Shown: positions 42,100-50,521 of the stretch, piece after piece
How positions within the stretch are numbered: position 1 is the first letter of the stretch
Layout of the letters: every line of letters starts with the position of its first letter
Assembly: GCA_947479645.1 (NCBI GenBank)
Contig: CANKAJ010000005.1
Span: 1-64,000 of the forward strand
Direction: 5' to 3'
Length of the DNA stretch: 64,000 bases
From: Betaproteobacteria bacterium
GTDB taxonomy: Bacteria; Pseudomonadota; Gammaproteobacteria; Burkholderiales; SG8-39
The notes under the pieces: generated by a model
Seen by the model: only the letters and a program-made list of their open reading frames with translations
The model's database searches: none
What the model was told of the DNA's origin: nothing
Position numbers and translations under genes: made by a program

Positions 42100-44244
42100 T
42101 CACGTACCAGCGACATCATAAAACCGAATCAAGTTGCGCCCTGCCGCTTTCGCCTGATACATGGCCGTGTCCGCCCGCTTGAGAACATCCTCCTGGCTGG
42201 TGTCATTCTTGCCGAACAAGGCCACGCCGATGCTCGCCGTGCACCGATGCTCTACCGTTGTTTCCGCTGTTCCCTCGTGCCGAACCTGAAGCACATAAGG
42301 TTTGGCGAGTGCGGCGTGGATCTTTTCTGCGATGAAACCTCCTTTGGTTGCAGACTCGGATTTGTCAGCATCCAGTTCGTTGATCATCACCACAAACTCA
42401 TCGCCGCCGAAGCGCGCCACGGTGTCCACCGTGCGTACACAGTTCTTTAGCCGGCTTGCCGCCTCAATCAACAGCAAATCGCCGACTTCGTGCCCGTGGG
42501 TATCATTCAACGGCTTGAAGTTATCCAGGTCAAGGAACATAAGTGCGCCATATTGCTCATTACGCTTACTGGCTGCTATGGCCTGCCTGAGGCGGTCGTT
42601 TAGCAGGCGACGGTTTGCCAGTTCAGTTAGCGTGTCATAGAACGCCAGTTGACGCACTTGATCTTCCATCTGCTTGCGCTCAGTAATGTCACGAAGGATG
42701 CCGGTGATGAACCAACCATCGGCGAGTTCCCACTTTGCGAGCGAGAGTTCAAGGGGGAACTCGCTTCCATCCTTGCGCAGTCCGCTCAGTTCAACCGTCT
42801 TGCCGATGATGCGATGCTCTCCGCCGCAGCGTATGCGATTCATTCCCTCGAGATGCCCACCACGGTATCGCTCTGGTATCAGCAGTGTCATGGGTTGACC
42901 CATAATCTCCGATTCGGCGTAGCCGAAGATAGTTTCAGCCCCATGGTTCCAGCCCAAAATGTTTCCGTCACTGCCAGAAGTTATGACGGCGTCGTAGGCG
43001 GACTGGGTGATCGCACGGTTTTGTGCCTCGCTTTTATTCAATGCTTTTTCCCGAATCGCGAGAGCTTCCAGCAACCGGTTAAAACCACCGATCAGGTCAC
43101 CGATTTCGTCCCGACTGGTGATGGGCAGCGGCTGCGTGGGCCGGTTTGCATCGGACAGACTAGCCAGCGTTTCCACCGTGGCAAGCATCGGTGCCAGTTG
43201 GCGCTTTATCATCCACCAAGTCAGACCAGCCGCCAGCATGGTGAGAACGATCGTGATCTGCAGTATGCTCCGCTGCATGTCTTTGATGTGCGCAAAAGCT
43301 TCCGAGGTTGGCAGTGCGACATTTACATACCAACCCGCGACCGGAACGCTTTTGGCTGAGGCCAGGACTTCCACGCCTGATGAGTTGACTTCAACACCAG
43401 AGCCCTCGTAACCCTGAAGAAACCGGTCGAACAACGGGTAAAGGCCTGGGGTGGGGGACGCTTGCATGATGCGACTTTTATCCGTGGCGGTAACAATCAG
43501 TCGGTGCTGCGGCGCGACCAGCAAATAACCGCCGGTCTTGCCGTAGCGACTCCCCGTAAGAGAGTCCAGGAAATGTGGCTTGCTTAAATCGGTAGTGCCT
43601 ATCAAAGCAGCCACCACCTTGGCGTGAGCGTCGCGGATCGCGGTTACGATAAAGAATTCGGGTTGCTTTAGCCGTGGCCCTATCTGGGGACGATCAATGG
43701 TGGTCTTTCCCTCTGTCAGGGCCGCATGGACGGCCTCGCTGAAGGAATAGTCCGTCCCGATGCGGCCTGCCACGGTAGGCATATCCGCGATCGCAACACC
43801 ATCGCGACCGACAATATGAACACCGGCATTGAAGAGCACTGGCAAAGCGACCAGCTGCGAAAGCTTCTTTTGTATAGCCGCCGGCTTTTCCAGCATTGGA
43901 TAATCAATGGTGCGGGCGACCGCTTCCAGCGCATTAATCCGTTCGACCAGTCCCTGATTAATCTCTGCGGCTACGATAGACGCCGTTGAGAACTGCTGCT
44001 CGCTCAGTAGTTGCTGCGTATCCTCGCGCAGCATGCGGTTGGTGAAGAACGCCAGCACCCAGATACTGAGCACGAAAATGGCCAGTGTGAAGATGGTCAC
44101 CCTGGTCTTGAGTGAGCGCCACTGGAAGATATTCCAGATCAAGCGAATGCCCACCTGCGGGGGGGCGGCAGCCTGCTGGCTATGTTCCGCAGGCTTGGCT
44201 GAGGCCTTGCCGGGGGCTCTTGCTATGGGCTTCTTGGTCGCCAT
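42100..44244 (-). CDS. Membrane diguanylate cyclase: sensor - HAMP-like - PAS - GGDEF
   Basis: Start MATKKPIA at 44244 (track start 44271 adds 9 residues). 714 residues. After a basic Ala/Pro-rich tail, a membrane helix at about 45-65 is followed by a periplasmic dCache-like sensor to about 325, a second helix (LQITIVLTMLAAGLTWWMI), a HAMP-like linker (ITSRDEIGDLIGGFNRLLEA), a PAS domain with PAC (GWNHGAETIFGYAESEIMG, GILRDITERKQ) and a GGDEF domain with the intact RFGGDEFVV signature. It should make cyclic di-GMP in response to an outside signal. No EAL domain. Single gene, flanked by a dead and a live copy of the same antitoxin gene. Confidence 0.93.
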   Translation of the reverse strand: MATKKPIARAPGKASAKPAEHSQQAAAPPQVGIRLIWNIFQWRSLKTRVTIFTLAIFVLSIWVLAFFTNRMLREDTQQLLSEQQFSTASIVAAEINQGLVERINALEAVARTIDYPMLEKPAAIQKKLSQLVALPVLFNAGVHIVGRDGVAIADMPTVAGRIGTDYSFSEAVHAALTEGKTTIDRPQIGPRLKQPEFFIVTAIRDAHAKVVAALIGTTDLSKPHFLDSLTGSRYGKTGGYLLVAPQHRLIVTATDKSRIMQASPTPGLYPLFDRFLQGYEGSGVEVNSSGVEVLASAKSVPVAGWYVNVALPTSEAFAHIKDMQRSILQITIVLTMLAAGLTWWMIKRQLAPMLATVETLASLSDANRPTQPLPITSRDEIGDLIGGFNRLLEALAIREKALNKSEAQNRAITQSAYDAVITSGSDGNILGWNHGAETIFGYAESEIMGQPMTLLIPERYRGGHLEGMNRIRCGGEHRIIGKTVELSGLRKDGSEFPLELSLAKWELADGWFITGILRDITERKQMEDQVRQLAFYDTLTELANRRLLNDRLRQAIAASKRNEQYGALMFLDLDNFKPLNDTHGHEVGDLLLIEAASRLKNCVRTVDTVARFGGDEFVVMINELDADKSESATKGGFIAEKIHAALAKPYVLQVRHEGTAETTVEHRCTASIGVALFGKNDTSQEDVLKRADTAMYQAKAAGRNLIRFYDVAGT

Positions 44245-44487
44245 GAAAATCCCGTTGCGTGAGGTTGGCACGTTTATGCTGCAATGCTACTCGTATCTAT
44301 ACGCCGGGTCTTTTTTTCGCAGCGGCGGATGACGGACACTTAACCGCCGCTCAGGCGAAGCGTTTGATTTGCTTCTGGGCGTCTCTTCATGGCCGGTTGG
44401 CGTCGCACTGCCTCTGTTGCATTAACAAGGGGTTGACTGCATCGCCAGGCAGTTGCTGCGTGCATCTATTTGACCCGCCATGTTCGT

Positions 44488-44507
44488 GGTATTACCATGG
44501 TGATACC
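44488..44507. promoter_or_regulatory. Probable operator of the toxin-antitoxin pair
   Basis: GGTATTACCATGGTGATACC is a 20-bp palindrome broken at one pair (T/G at positions 6 and 15). It lies 22 bases before the antitoxin start, where RHH antitoxins usually bind to repress their own operon. Confidence 0.65.
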
Positions 44508-44529
44508 TTTTGTATGAGAAGGCGCCGCC

Positions 44530-44814
44530 ATGCCCGCCGTCACGCTGAAATTGCCTGAAGAGCTGAAGACACGCATCAACGACCTGGCTGCCGCCGGCGG
44601 CAAATCGCCGCATGCATTCATGGTCGATGCACTCGCTGCGCAGGTGACTCGAGAGGAGTTGCGCAGTGCATTCGTTGCCTCTGCGCTACAAGCGCGCCAG
44701 GACGTGGCCCGCTATGGTCAGGTGATGGAAGCCACGGATGTGCATAAATGGCTGCTCGCTCGTGCCGGGGGTGGCAAGGCGGTTCGTCCCCGGGCGAGAA
44801 AGCTTCTGAAGTAG
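44530..44814 (+). CDS. Ribbon-helix-helix (CopG/ParD-like) antitoxin
   Basis: 94 residues. The N-terminus MPAVTLKLPEELKTRINDLA is a typical ribbon-helix-helix DNA-binding unit; the C-terminus (about 55-94) is charged and should wrap the toxin. It likely represses its own promoter through the palindrome at 44488. The toxin gene begins 4 bases after its stop. A decayed copy of this gene lies at 41916. Confidence 0.87.
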   Translation: MPAVTLKLPEELKTRINDLAAAGGKSPHAFMVDALAAQVTREELRSAFVASALQARQDVARYGQVMEATDVHKWLLARAGGGKAVRPRARKLLK

Positions 44815-44818
44815 TGCT

Positions 44819-45109
44819 GTGGCCCGCCTCACCTACGCTCCCGCTGCGGTGCTTGATCTGGATCGCTTGCGGGAATTCATCGAGCAGCATGATCCCAGGG
44901 CAGCGCCGGCAGTGGCTGAAGCGATTGTGGAGGCTGTTTTCGTACTGGAGCGTCATCCTCTTATCGGTCGTCCGGCCGAAGAAGGGATGCGCGAACTGGT
45001 GATTTCTCACGGACGCACGGGCTATGTTGCCTTGTACGATTGGCTGGAGCCCATCGATACCGTGGTCATTCTGGCCCTGCGACATCAGCGCGAGGCAGGC
45101 TATGAGTGA
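44819..45109 (+). CDS. RelE/ParE-family toxin
   Basis: 96 residues from GTG 44819. Fold marks: LTYAPAAVLDLDRLREFIEQ, RHPLIGRPAEEGMRELVI, GYVALYDWLEPIDTVVILALRHQREAGY. The late Arg-His segment is typical for ParE/RelE members. ParE-like toxins poison gyrase and RelE-like ones cut mRNA on ribosomes; the sequence alone does not decide. Neutralised by the antitoxin encoded just upstream. Confidence 0.88.
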   Translation: MARLTYAPAAVLDLDRLREFIEQHDPRAAPAVAEAIVEAVFVLERHPLIGRPAEEGMRELVISHGRTGYVALYDWLEPIDTVVILALRHQREAGYE

Positions 45110-45287
45110 TTGAACGGCTGGCCGTACCAGTGCTCGTTCCGTGCGCAAGCGTTCGGCGATACCTCGCAGCGTGATATTGCGGGTGATTTGATCGTGGGAA
45201 TTCCTGTTCCATTACATTGAGTTCCCGGCCGCACCCCGCGACGGCTAGAATGTGTTCTCCGCGTTATCATCCCTACCGGAATTCCCC

Positions 45288-45401
45288 ATGCCCATTTCCA
45301 TGTACCAGGCGAGCGCGCCGCGCTTCGTCCATACCCTGTCCAATCGGCAAACGCGATTTTCTGGGAAGTGCACAGGATTGTTGTTATCAAATCAAAAATA
45401 A
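45288..45401 (+). pseudogene. Truncated DUF1993-like gene fragment
   Basis: ATG 45288 opens with MPISMYQASAPRFVHTLSN, the characteristic N-terminus of DUF1993 proteins (about 170 residues when intact). After about 19 codons the match ends, and the frame closes at codon 38 in unrelated, more A/T-rich sequence. The 3' nine-tenths of the gene is gone, so this is a deletion scar between the toxin gene and the flavoprotein gene. The rest of the 45110-45443 gap shows no other gene. Confidence 0.6.
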
Positions 45402-45443
45402 TCCGATTTATCCATGGTATTTTTCTAGTGAATTGTGATCGCA

Positions 45444-46829
45444 ATGTCCGGTGATATAAATCCGTTTTCGGTCGCCGTCATCGGTGGCGGGCCGGCCGGG
45501 TTGATGGCGGCCGAGGTGCTGGTGCGCGGCGGTGCGCGCGTCGATGTCTATGACAGCATGCCCTCGGTGGGACGCAAGTTCCTGCTGGCGGGCAAGGGCG
45601 GGCTGAATCTGACGCACTCCGAACCGGTCGAAGCCTTCATTACGCGCTATGGCGATCGCAGTGACCGTATTGCGCCGCTGCTGCAGGCCTTCGGCCCCGA
45701 CCAGCTGGTGGCGTGGGTGCGCGAACTGGGATTCGATGTCTTCGTGGGCAGCTCGGGAAGGGTATTTCCCGCCGATATGAAGGCAGCGCCGATACTGCGC
45801 ACCTGGCTGCATCGTCTGCGCGCAGCCGGTGTGCGCTTTCATTTGCGTCATCGCTGGGTCGGCTGGGATGAAGCGGGCCTGCTGCGGTTCGCCACACCGC
45901 AGGGTGAGACGCCGGTGCAGGCTGGCGCCACGCTGCTGGCACTGGGCGGTGGCAGCTGGCCGCGGCTGGGTTCGGATGGCGCATGGGTGCCCCTGCTGGC
46001 CGCACGCGGTGTCGCGGTGGCGGCGCTGCGTCCGTCCAACAGCGGCTTCGAGGTGGCTTCGCCGCTCAAAGTGGAAGGCGGCGGCTGGAGCGAACACTTC
46101 CGCACGCGCTTTGCCGGGCATCCCCTGAAGGCGGTCACCGTTACTTTTACCGATCGCAATGGTGTGACGGTGAAGAAGCAGGGCGAGTTTGTCGTCACCG
46201 AAACCGGCATCGAGGGCAGCCTGATCTATGCCTTGTCGGCGGGCCTGCGCGAGGAAATCGCCGCGACCGGCGGCGCGCTCATTCATCTGGACCTGCTGCC
46301 CGACCGTGACCTGCCGCGCGTCATCGGCGAGGTGGCGCATCCGCGCGGCGCCAAATCGATGTCGTCGCATCTGCAAAGCCGTGTCGGCATCAAGGGCGTC
46401 AAGACGGCGCTGTTGCGCGAACTGGTGCCTGCGGCCGACTTTGCCAATGCCGAGCGGCTGGCGATGGCCATGAAGTCGCTGCCCATCCGGCTCTCCGCCC
46501 CACGGCCACTTGAAGAAGCCATTAGCAGCGCCGGCGGTGTGGAATTCGCTGCGCTGAATACGCAACTCATGGCGCCAGCCTTGCCCGGTGTGTTCTGCGC
46601 GGGCGAGATGCTGGACTGGGAAGCGCCGACCGGCGGTTATCTGCTTACCGCCTGTTTTGCCTCCGGCCATGCCGCTGGCGAAGGTGCGCTGGCGTGGTTG
46701 AATAATGCTGCGGGCGTTGTGGTCGAACCCCCGGCCGAACCACAGATCATTCCCCCGGTTCGGAAAAAGCGCGCTGCCAAAAAGCCGGCAGAAGATGCGA
46801 CACCACTGAACCAGATGCCGTTGTTTTAA
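45444..46829 (+). CDS. HI0933-type NAD(P)/FAD-dependent oxidoreductase
   Basis: About 461 residues from ATG 45444 (a GTG 9 bases earlier is also possible; neither has a strong ribosome site). Two-dinucleotide-binding flavoprotein: FAD motif VAVIGGGPAGLMAAEVLVRGG, then the family signature VGRKFLLAGKGGLNLTHSE, and near the end GVFCAGEMLDWEAPTGGYLL and FASGHAAGEGA. The reaction of this widespread family is not firmly known. The C-tail is Lys/Ala-rich. Single gene, cytoplasmic, probably housekeeping. Confidence 0.88.
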   Translation: MSGDINPFSVAVIGGGPAGLMAAEVLVRGGARVDVYDSMPSVGRKFLLAGKGGLNLTHSEPVEAFITRYGDRSDRIAPLLQAFGPDQLVAWVRELGFDVFVGSSGRVFPADMKAAPILRTWLHRLRAAGVRFHLRHRWVGWDEAGLLRFATPQGETPVQAGATLLALGGGSWPRLGSDGAWVPLLAARGVAVAALRPSNSGFEVASPLKVEGGGWSEHFRTRFAGHPLKAVTVTFTDRNGVTVKKQGEFVVTETGIEGSLIYALSAGLREEIAATGGALIHLDLLPDRDLPRVIGEVAHPRGAKSMSSHLQSRVGIKGVKTALLRELVPAADFANAERLAMAMKSLPIRLSAPRPLEEAISSAGGVEFAALNTQLMAPALPGVFCAGEMLDWEAPTGGYLLTACFASGHAAGEGALAWLNNAAGVVVEPPAEPQIIPPVRKKRAAKKPAEDATPLNQMPLF

Positions 46830-46847
46830 GAATCGGTTTCAAAAACC

Positions 46848-46996
46848 TGTCATTCCGAGCATTCCGAGCATAGCGAGCATAGCGAGGAATCTGCTGATTA
46901 GACTGTGAAGCATCCCCCAGGGGGACTTCTTTCAGGGCGGATTCCTCAGCCTGTGCCCCGAAGGAAGTCCCCTTGAGGGGCTGCTTCGGAATGACA
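46848..46996. repeat. Palindromic intergenic repeat, copy 2 (with internal duplications)
   Basis: Begins TGTCATTCCGAG and ends CTTCGGAATGACA. CATTCCGAG and CATAGCGAG are each doubled in the left arm, and a nested inverted repeat (CCCCCAGGGGGACTTC... / GGAAGTCCCCTTGAGGGG) fills the middle. The longest copy of the family in this window. Confidence 0.85.
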
Positions 46997-47046
46997 TTTT
47001 TCCGGGATTTCATTTTTGCAACGAGTTCCAAGTACCCTGTGAATGT

Positions 47047-47400
47047 ATGGCCTGGTACCTCTATCTGCTCGAATGCACGGATGGCAGCATCTACACGGGA
47101 ATCACCGTTGATGTCGCCGCGCGCTATGCCGCCCACGTGGCGGGCAAGGGCGCGCGCTATACCCGCTCGCATCCGCCGGCGCGCCTGCTGGCCAGTGTGG
47201 CGTATGCTGATCGTTCTGCCGCTTCAAAAGCGGAATATGCCATGAAGCAGCTCAGCGCGGCCGCAAAGCGCGCGGCAGCCGCAAAGTTGAAGAAATCGCC
47301 TAAGAAAGCGCTGAAGAAGGCGCCGAAACAGAAGACTGCAGTCAAAAAGTCCGCAAAGAAAACGCCCGCAACCCAACGCAAGACCCAACATGACCGCTGA
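47047..47400 (+). CDS. GIY-YIG domain protein with lysine-rich tail
   Basis: 117 residues. Residues 1-80 are a small UvrC/YhbQ-like GIY-YIG nuclease domain (WYLYLLECTDGSIYTGIT, RYAAHVAGKGARYTR). Catalytic Tyr and Arg are visible. From about residue 84 the chain is Lys/Ala-rich (KKSPKKALKKAPKQK), a histone-H1-like tail likely to bind nucleic acid. YhbQ-type proteins usually lack that tail. Overlaps the DUF1415 gene by 11 bases. Confidence 0.87.
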   Translation: MAWYLYLLECTDGSIYTGITVDVAARYAAHVAGKGARYTRSHPPARLLASVAYADRSAASKAEYAMKQLSAAAKRAAAAKLKKSPKKALKKAPKQKTAVKKSAKKTPATQRKTQHDR

Positions 47401-47956
47401 CATCACCGAACTTTCCTCTGAGCAGGTCATCACTGCCACCCGACGCTGGATGGAGCGTGCCGTGATCGGCCTCAACCTGTGCCCGTTCGCCAAGGCCGTG
47501 CACATCAAGCAGCAGATCCGCTGGGTAGCCAGCGCCGCGACAACCGAGGACGCACTGGTGGCGGAGCTCTCGCGCGAACTGGAAGTGCTGGCCGAGGCGC
47601 ATCCGGACAGGATTGAGACGACGCTGTTGATTCATCCGCATGTGCTGGGTGATTTTCTGGCCTACAATGATTTCCTCGATATTGCCGACGCCACGGTCAC
47701 GGCGCTGGACCTGGATGGCATACTGCAGGTGGCGAGCTTTCATCCGGATTACCAGTTTGCCGATACCCTGCCAGGCGACATCGGCAATTTCAGCAATCGT
47801 TCTCCCTATCCCACGTTGCACCTGTTGCGCGAGGACAGTATCGAACGTGCCGTCGCATCAATGCCGGACACGGCGCGAATTTACGAAACCAACATTGAAA
47901 CGCTGCGCCGACTGGGGCACGAGGGCTGGCGGCGGCTATGGACAGATAATGGATAG
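47390..47956 (+). CDS. DUF1415 family protein
   Basis: 188 residues. Recognisable by RWMERAVIGLNLCPFAKAV near the start, then LLIHPHVLGDFLAYNDFLD, ASFHPDYQFAD and SPYPTLHLLRE. Widespread in Beta- and Gammaproteobacteria; function not known. Starts inside the end of the GIY-YIG gene and is followed after 12 bases by the pseudouridine synthase, so the three probably share a transcript. Confidence 0.88.
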   Translation: MTADITELSSEQVITATRRWMERAVIGLNLCPFAKAVHIKQQIRWVASAATTEDALVAELSRELEVLAEAHPDRIETTLLIHPHVLGDFLAYNDFLDIADATVTALDLDGILQVASFHPDYQFADTLPGDIGNFSNRSPYPTLHLLREDSIERAVASMPDTARIYETNIETLRRLGHEGWRRLWTDNG

Positions 47957-47968
47957 CGAGTAGCAAAC

Positions 47969-49351
47969 ATGAGTACAGAACGATCAGGAAAATCTGCGCC
48001 GAGGCAGACCTTGCGGCTGAAGGAGTCGGGTGCCAAATCCGGTGCAATGACGGGGGCCAGGCCGCCGGTACGGGCTGGTGCGCGCCCGGGCGGCAAGCCG
48101 TTCGTGAAACGCGCAGCGCCGGCGGCTGCGAGGCCTGCGAGCGGTGCCGGTGACGGACCCAAAGCAGGTCCCAAAGCAGGTGCCAAAGGGAGTCCCAATA
48201 CCCGCGCCCGATTCAACTCCAGCGCAACGGCAGCACCGCGGCACGCCGGCAAACCGTCGGACGGGCAGGCGCCTCGCTCCGCGCCTCGTTCCGATCCACG
48301 CCCGGCGCCACGCCCGGAGCCAAGATGGGAGGCCAAACGAAAGCCCGTGACGCCCGCGCCTGCATCACAGAGCCACGGCCCCTCGGAGAGAGTCCGCGTC
48401 TCCAAACTCATGGCCGAGATGGGCATGACCAAACGACGCGAAGCGGACGACTTTATCGAGCGCGGCTGGGTGCTGGTGGATGGCAAGCCAGTGCCTGAAC
48501 TGGGCACGCGCATTTTTCCGCATCAGAAAATCACGCTGACCAGCGAAGCCCTGGCCGAACAAAAGGAGCGTGCCGCGCGGGAACTCAATCGTCCGCGGCC
48601 GGATCTGGATGCTGCGAATGCCGGCAAGATCCGCCTCTCCAAGCTGATGTCGCAGCAGGGGCTGTGTTCGCGGCGCGAGGCCGACTCCTACATCACGCGC
48701 GGCTGGGTGCTGGTCGATGACAAGCCGGTGACCGAACTGGGCTCGCGCATCTTCCCGCACCAGAAAATCACGTTGAAGCGCGCTGCGCAGAACCAGCAGG
48801 AGGCGCGCGTCACCATCATCCTCAACAAGCCCATTGGTTATGTGTCGGCCCAGGCCGAGCGCGATTACGTGCCGGCGGTGACGCTGATCACGGCGCCAGC
48901 CCGCTGGGCTGCGGACACCTCGCCGATACGCTTTTCCAACGAGCATCTCGTGGGGCTCGCGCCGGCCGGACGCCTCGACATCGACTCGCAGGGCCTGTTG
49001 ATCATGACCCAGGACGGGCGCATCGCCAAGCAGTTGATCGGTGCGGATTCCGAGACCGACAAGGAGTACCTGGTGCGCGTCGAGGGTCGGCTGAGTCCGG
49101 CCGATCTCGCGCTGCTCAACCACGGCATTAGTCTGGATGACGAACCACTCAAGCCCGCCATCGTCGAATGGCAGAACCGCGACCAGTTGCGCTTCGTGCT
49201 GCGCGAAGGCAAGAAGCGCCAGATCCGGCGCATGTGCGAACTGGTCGGGTTGAAAGTGGTCGGTCTCAAGCGCATTCGCATCGGCAATATTGTGCTGGGT
49301 GAGTTGCCGGTGGGGGAGTGGCGGTATCTGGGGCCGGGGGAAACGTTCTAA
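47969..49351 (+). CDS. rluF: 23S rRNA pseudouridine synthase, RluF-like, with duplicated S4 domain
   Basis: 460 residues. Residues 1-130 are disordered, rich in Ala, Pro, Lys and Arg. Then come two S4 RNA-binding domains: [20 protein letters not shown] and [20 protein letters not shown], each followed by GWVLVD and IFPHQKITL. The catalytic domain has [17 protein letters not shown] (catalytic Asp in GRLD), KEYLVRV and [11 protein letters not shown], which fit the RluF branch of the RsuA family. RluF modifies U2604 of E. coli 23S rRNA; the same target here is an inference. Family members normally have one S4 domain, so the duplication is notable. Confidence 0.85.
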   Translation: MSTERSGKSAPRQTLRLKESGAKSGAMTGARPPVRAGARPGGKPFVKRAAPAAARPASGAGDGPKAGPKAGAKGSPNTRARFNSSATAAPRHAGKPSDGQAPRSAPRSDPRPAPRPEPRWEAKRKPVTPAPASQSHGPSERVRVSKLMAEMGMTKRREADDFIERGWVLVDGKPVPELGTRIFPHQKITLTSEALAEQKERAARELNRPRPDLDAANAGKIRLSKLMSQQGLCSRREADSYITRGWVLVDDKPVTELGSRIFPHQKITLKRAAQNQQEARVTIILNKPIGYVSAQAERDYVPAVTLITAPARWAADTSPIRFSNEHLVGLAPAGRLDIDSQGLLIMTQDGRIAKQLIGADSETDKEYLVRVEGRLSPADLALLNHGISLDDEPLKPAIVEWQNRDQLRFVLREGKKRQIRRMCELVGLKVVGLKRIRIGNIVLGELPVGEWRYLGPGETF

Positions 49352-49378
49352 GGAAGTACTGAACAAGTGGGCGATCCC
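49350..49378 (+). repeat. Near-exact direct repeat, left copy
   Basis: AAGGAAGTACTGAAC followed by AAGTGGGCGATCCC, starting at the last base of the rluF stop codon. It matches the copy at 50368-50400 over 29 bases with 3 small gaps. Together they bracket the crotonase gene. Confidence 0.75.
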
Positions 49379-49529
49379 GCAACGGATCGAAGCGCAGACC
49401 GAAAAAACCGCGTGAAAGGGAAGTTTTCACCAAACACTGCGCGATTGACCGCTGCTCGGTCCGGCAATACAGTCGCCCGTGAACAAAAGGTGGCTGGTAT
49501 TTCCCATGCGGCCTCAAAAGGAGAAGTCA

Positions 49530-50306
49530 ATGGCGTTGGTCGAATATAAGGCTGTCAAGGGGATTGGATACATCACACTAAACCGCCCTGACAAGTTGAA
49601 TGCCATCACCGATGAAATGGCTCTTGATTTCGCGAAAGCAATGTTCGATCTGGATGAAGACGATGATGCTTTCGTTGGAATTATCTCCGGAAGTGGAAGG
49701 GCATTCTGCAGTGGAGCGGATGTGCAGAAGCGACAATTGGGGAAAGCCGATGATGCGCACGGAATGCGTAAAGGGCATACATGGGATGGCGTGGTCCAGA
49801 CCCCATTTTTCCGCTCAACTCGATCCAAGCCCGTCATAGCCGCGGTTCATGGTTATGCATTCGGAGCCGGGTTGCGGATCGCGCTTTATTGCGACCTGGT
49901 TGTCGCGAGCAATGAGGCCAAATTTCAGATAACAGAAGTCCCCAGAGGAATCAGTGGATCACACTTCTGGATGCATCTGATAAACAGGGGCGTCGGAGGC
50001 TTCGCCAGCGAGGTTGCACTGACCGGCCGCGTTTGGACGGCAGAGGAAGGACTGCAAGTGGGACTCGTCAATCGTTTGGCGGAGTCAAATCAACATCTCG
50101 ATGTTGCGACAGCCCTTGCAGTAGAAATAATGAGAAATCCGCCTTTGGCTGTTCGCGCCGTTGTAGAAGCGCGGCGAGCGGCCGTGGAAGAGGTTGATAT
50201 ACGCGCGTATGCGATGCGGCCGAGGAATTTGCATCAGTCGCAGGATTCCAAGGAAAGTGCACTTGCGTTTCTGGAAAAGCGTCCGCCAGTTTTCATGGGT
50301 CGCTAG
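49530..50306 (+). CDS. Crotonase (enoyl-CoA hydratase/isomerase) family protein
   Basis: ATG 49530 (MALVEYKA) follows AAGGAGAAG; the 49479 track start is rejected. 258 residues. Oxyanion segments AFCSGADVQKR and HGYAFGAGLRIALYCD; second Glu present (FQITEVPRG), first replaced by Arg (GAGLRI). The coding sequence looks more A/T-rich at third positions than rluF before it or the acyl-CoA dehydrogenase after it (by eye, not counted). It is bracketed by direct repeats, which suggests a separate origin. Followed by a 14-bp hairpin and then a Bug gene. Confidence 0.88.
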   Translation: MALVEYKAVKGIGYITLNRPDKLNAITDEMALDFAKAMFDLDEDDDAFVGIISGSGRAFCSGADVQKRQLGKADDAHGMRKGHTWDGVVQTPFFRSTRSKPVIAAVHGYAFGAGLRIALYCDLVVASNEAKFQITEVPRGISGSHFWMHLINRGVGGFASEVALTGRVWTAEEGLQVGLVNRLAESNQHLDVATALAVEIMRNPPLAVRAVVEARRAAVEEVDIRAYAMRPRNLHQSQDSKESALAFLEKRPPVFMGR

Positions 50307-50314
50307 TTGTTCTC

Positions 50315-50351
50315 GGTTCTGATGCAATATAGAGTCAATTGCATCAGAACC
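50315..50351. terminator. Perfect 14-bp inverted repeat downstream of the crotonase gene
   Basis: GGTTCTGATGCAAT and ATTGCATCAGAACC are exact complements around a 9-base loop, 8 bases after the crotonase stop codon. Only TTG follows, so it is not a textbook intrinsic terminator. It may end or stabilise the crotonase message. Confidence 0.55.
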
Positions 50352-50367
50352 TTGTAGCGCAAGTATC

Positions 50368-50400
50368 AAGGAAAGTACTGAACGAAGTGGGCGACGTCCC
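50368..50400 (+). repeat. Near-exact direct repeat, right copy
   Basis: AAGGAAAGTACTGAAC followed by GAAGTGGGCGACGTCCC, the second copy of the repeat at 49350. Lies between the 14-bp hairpin and the Bug gene. Confidence 0.75.
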
Positions 50401-50521
50401 CTGGTATATCCTCCACTGCAGAGGAAGCACCGTGTACGCCTTACCCGGATTTGCGACTTGTTCAGTGTTTTCCAAACTTATCAGTGCCGACAGTCGTTTT
50501 GTATTCTTCAGGAGAATAAAA

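Noticed and set aside
42649-43359. 236-residue plus-strand ORF inside the GGDEF region
   Set aside because: Antisense to the PAS and HAMP part of the diguanylate cyclase; no domain features.
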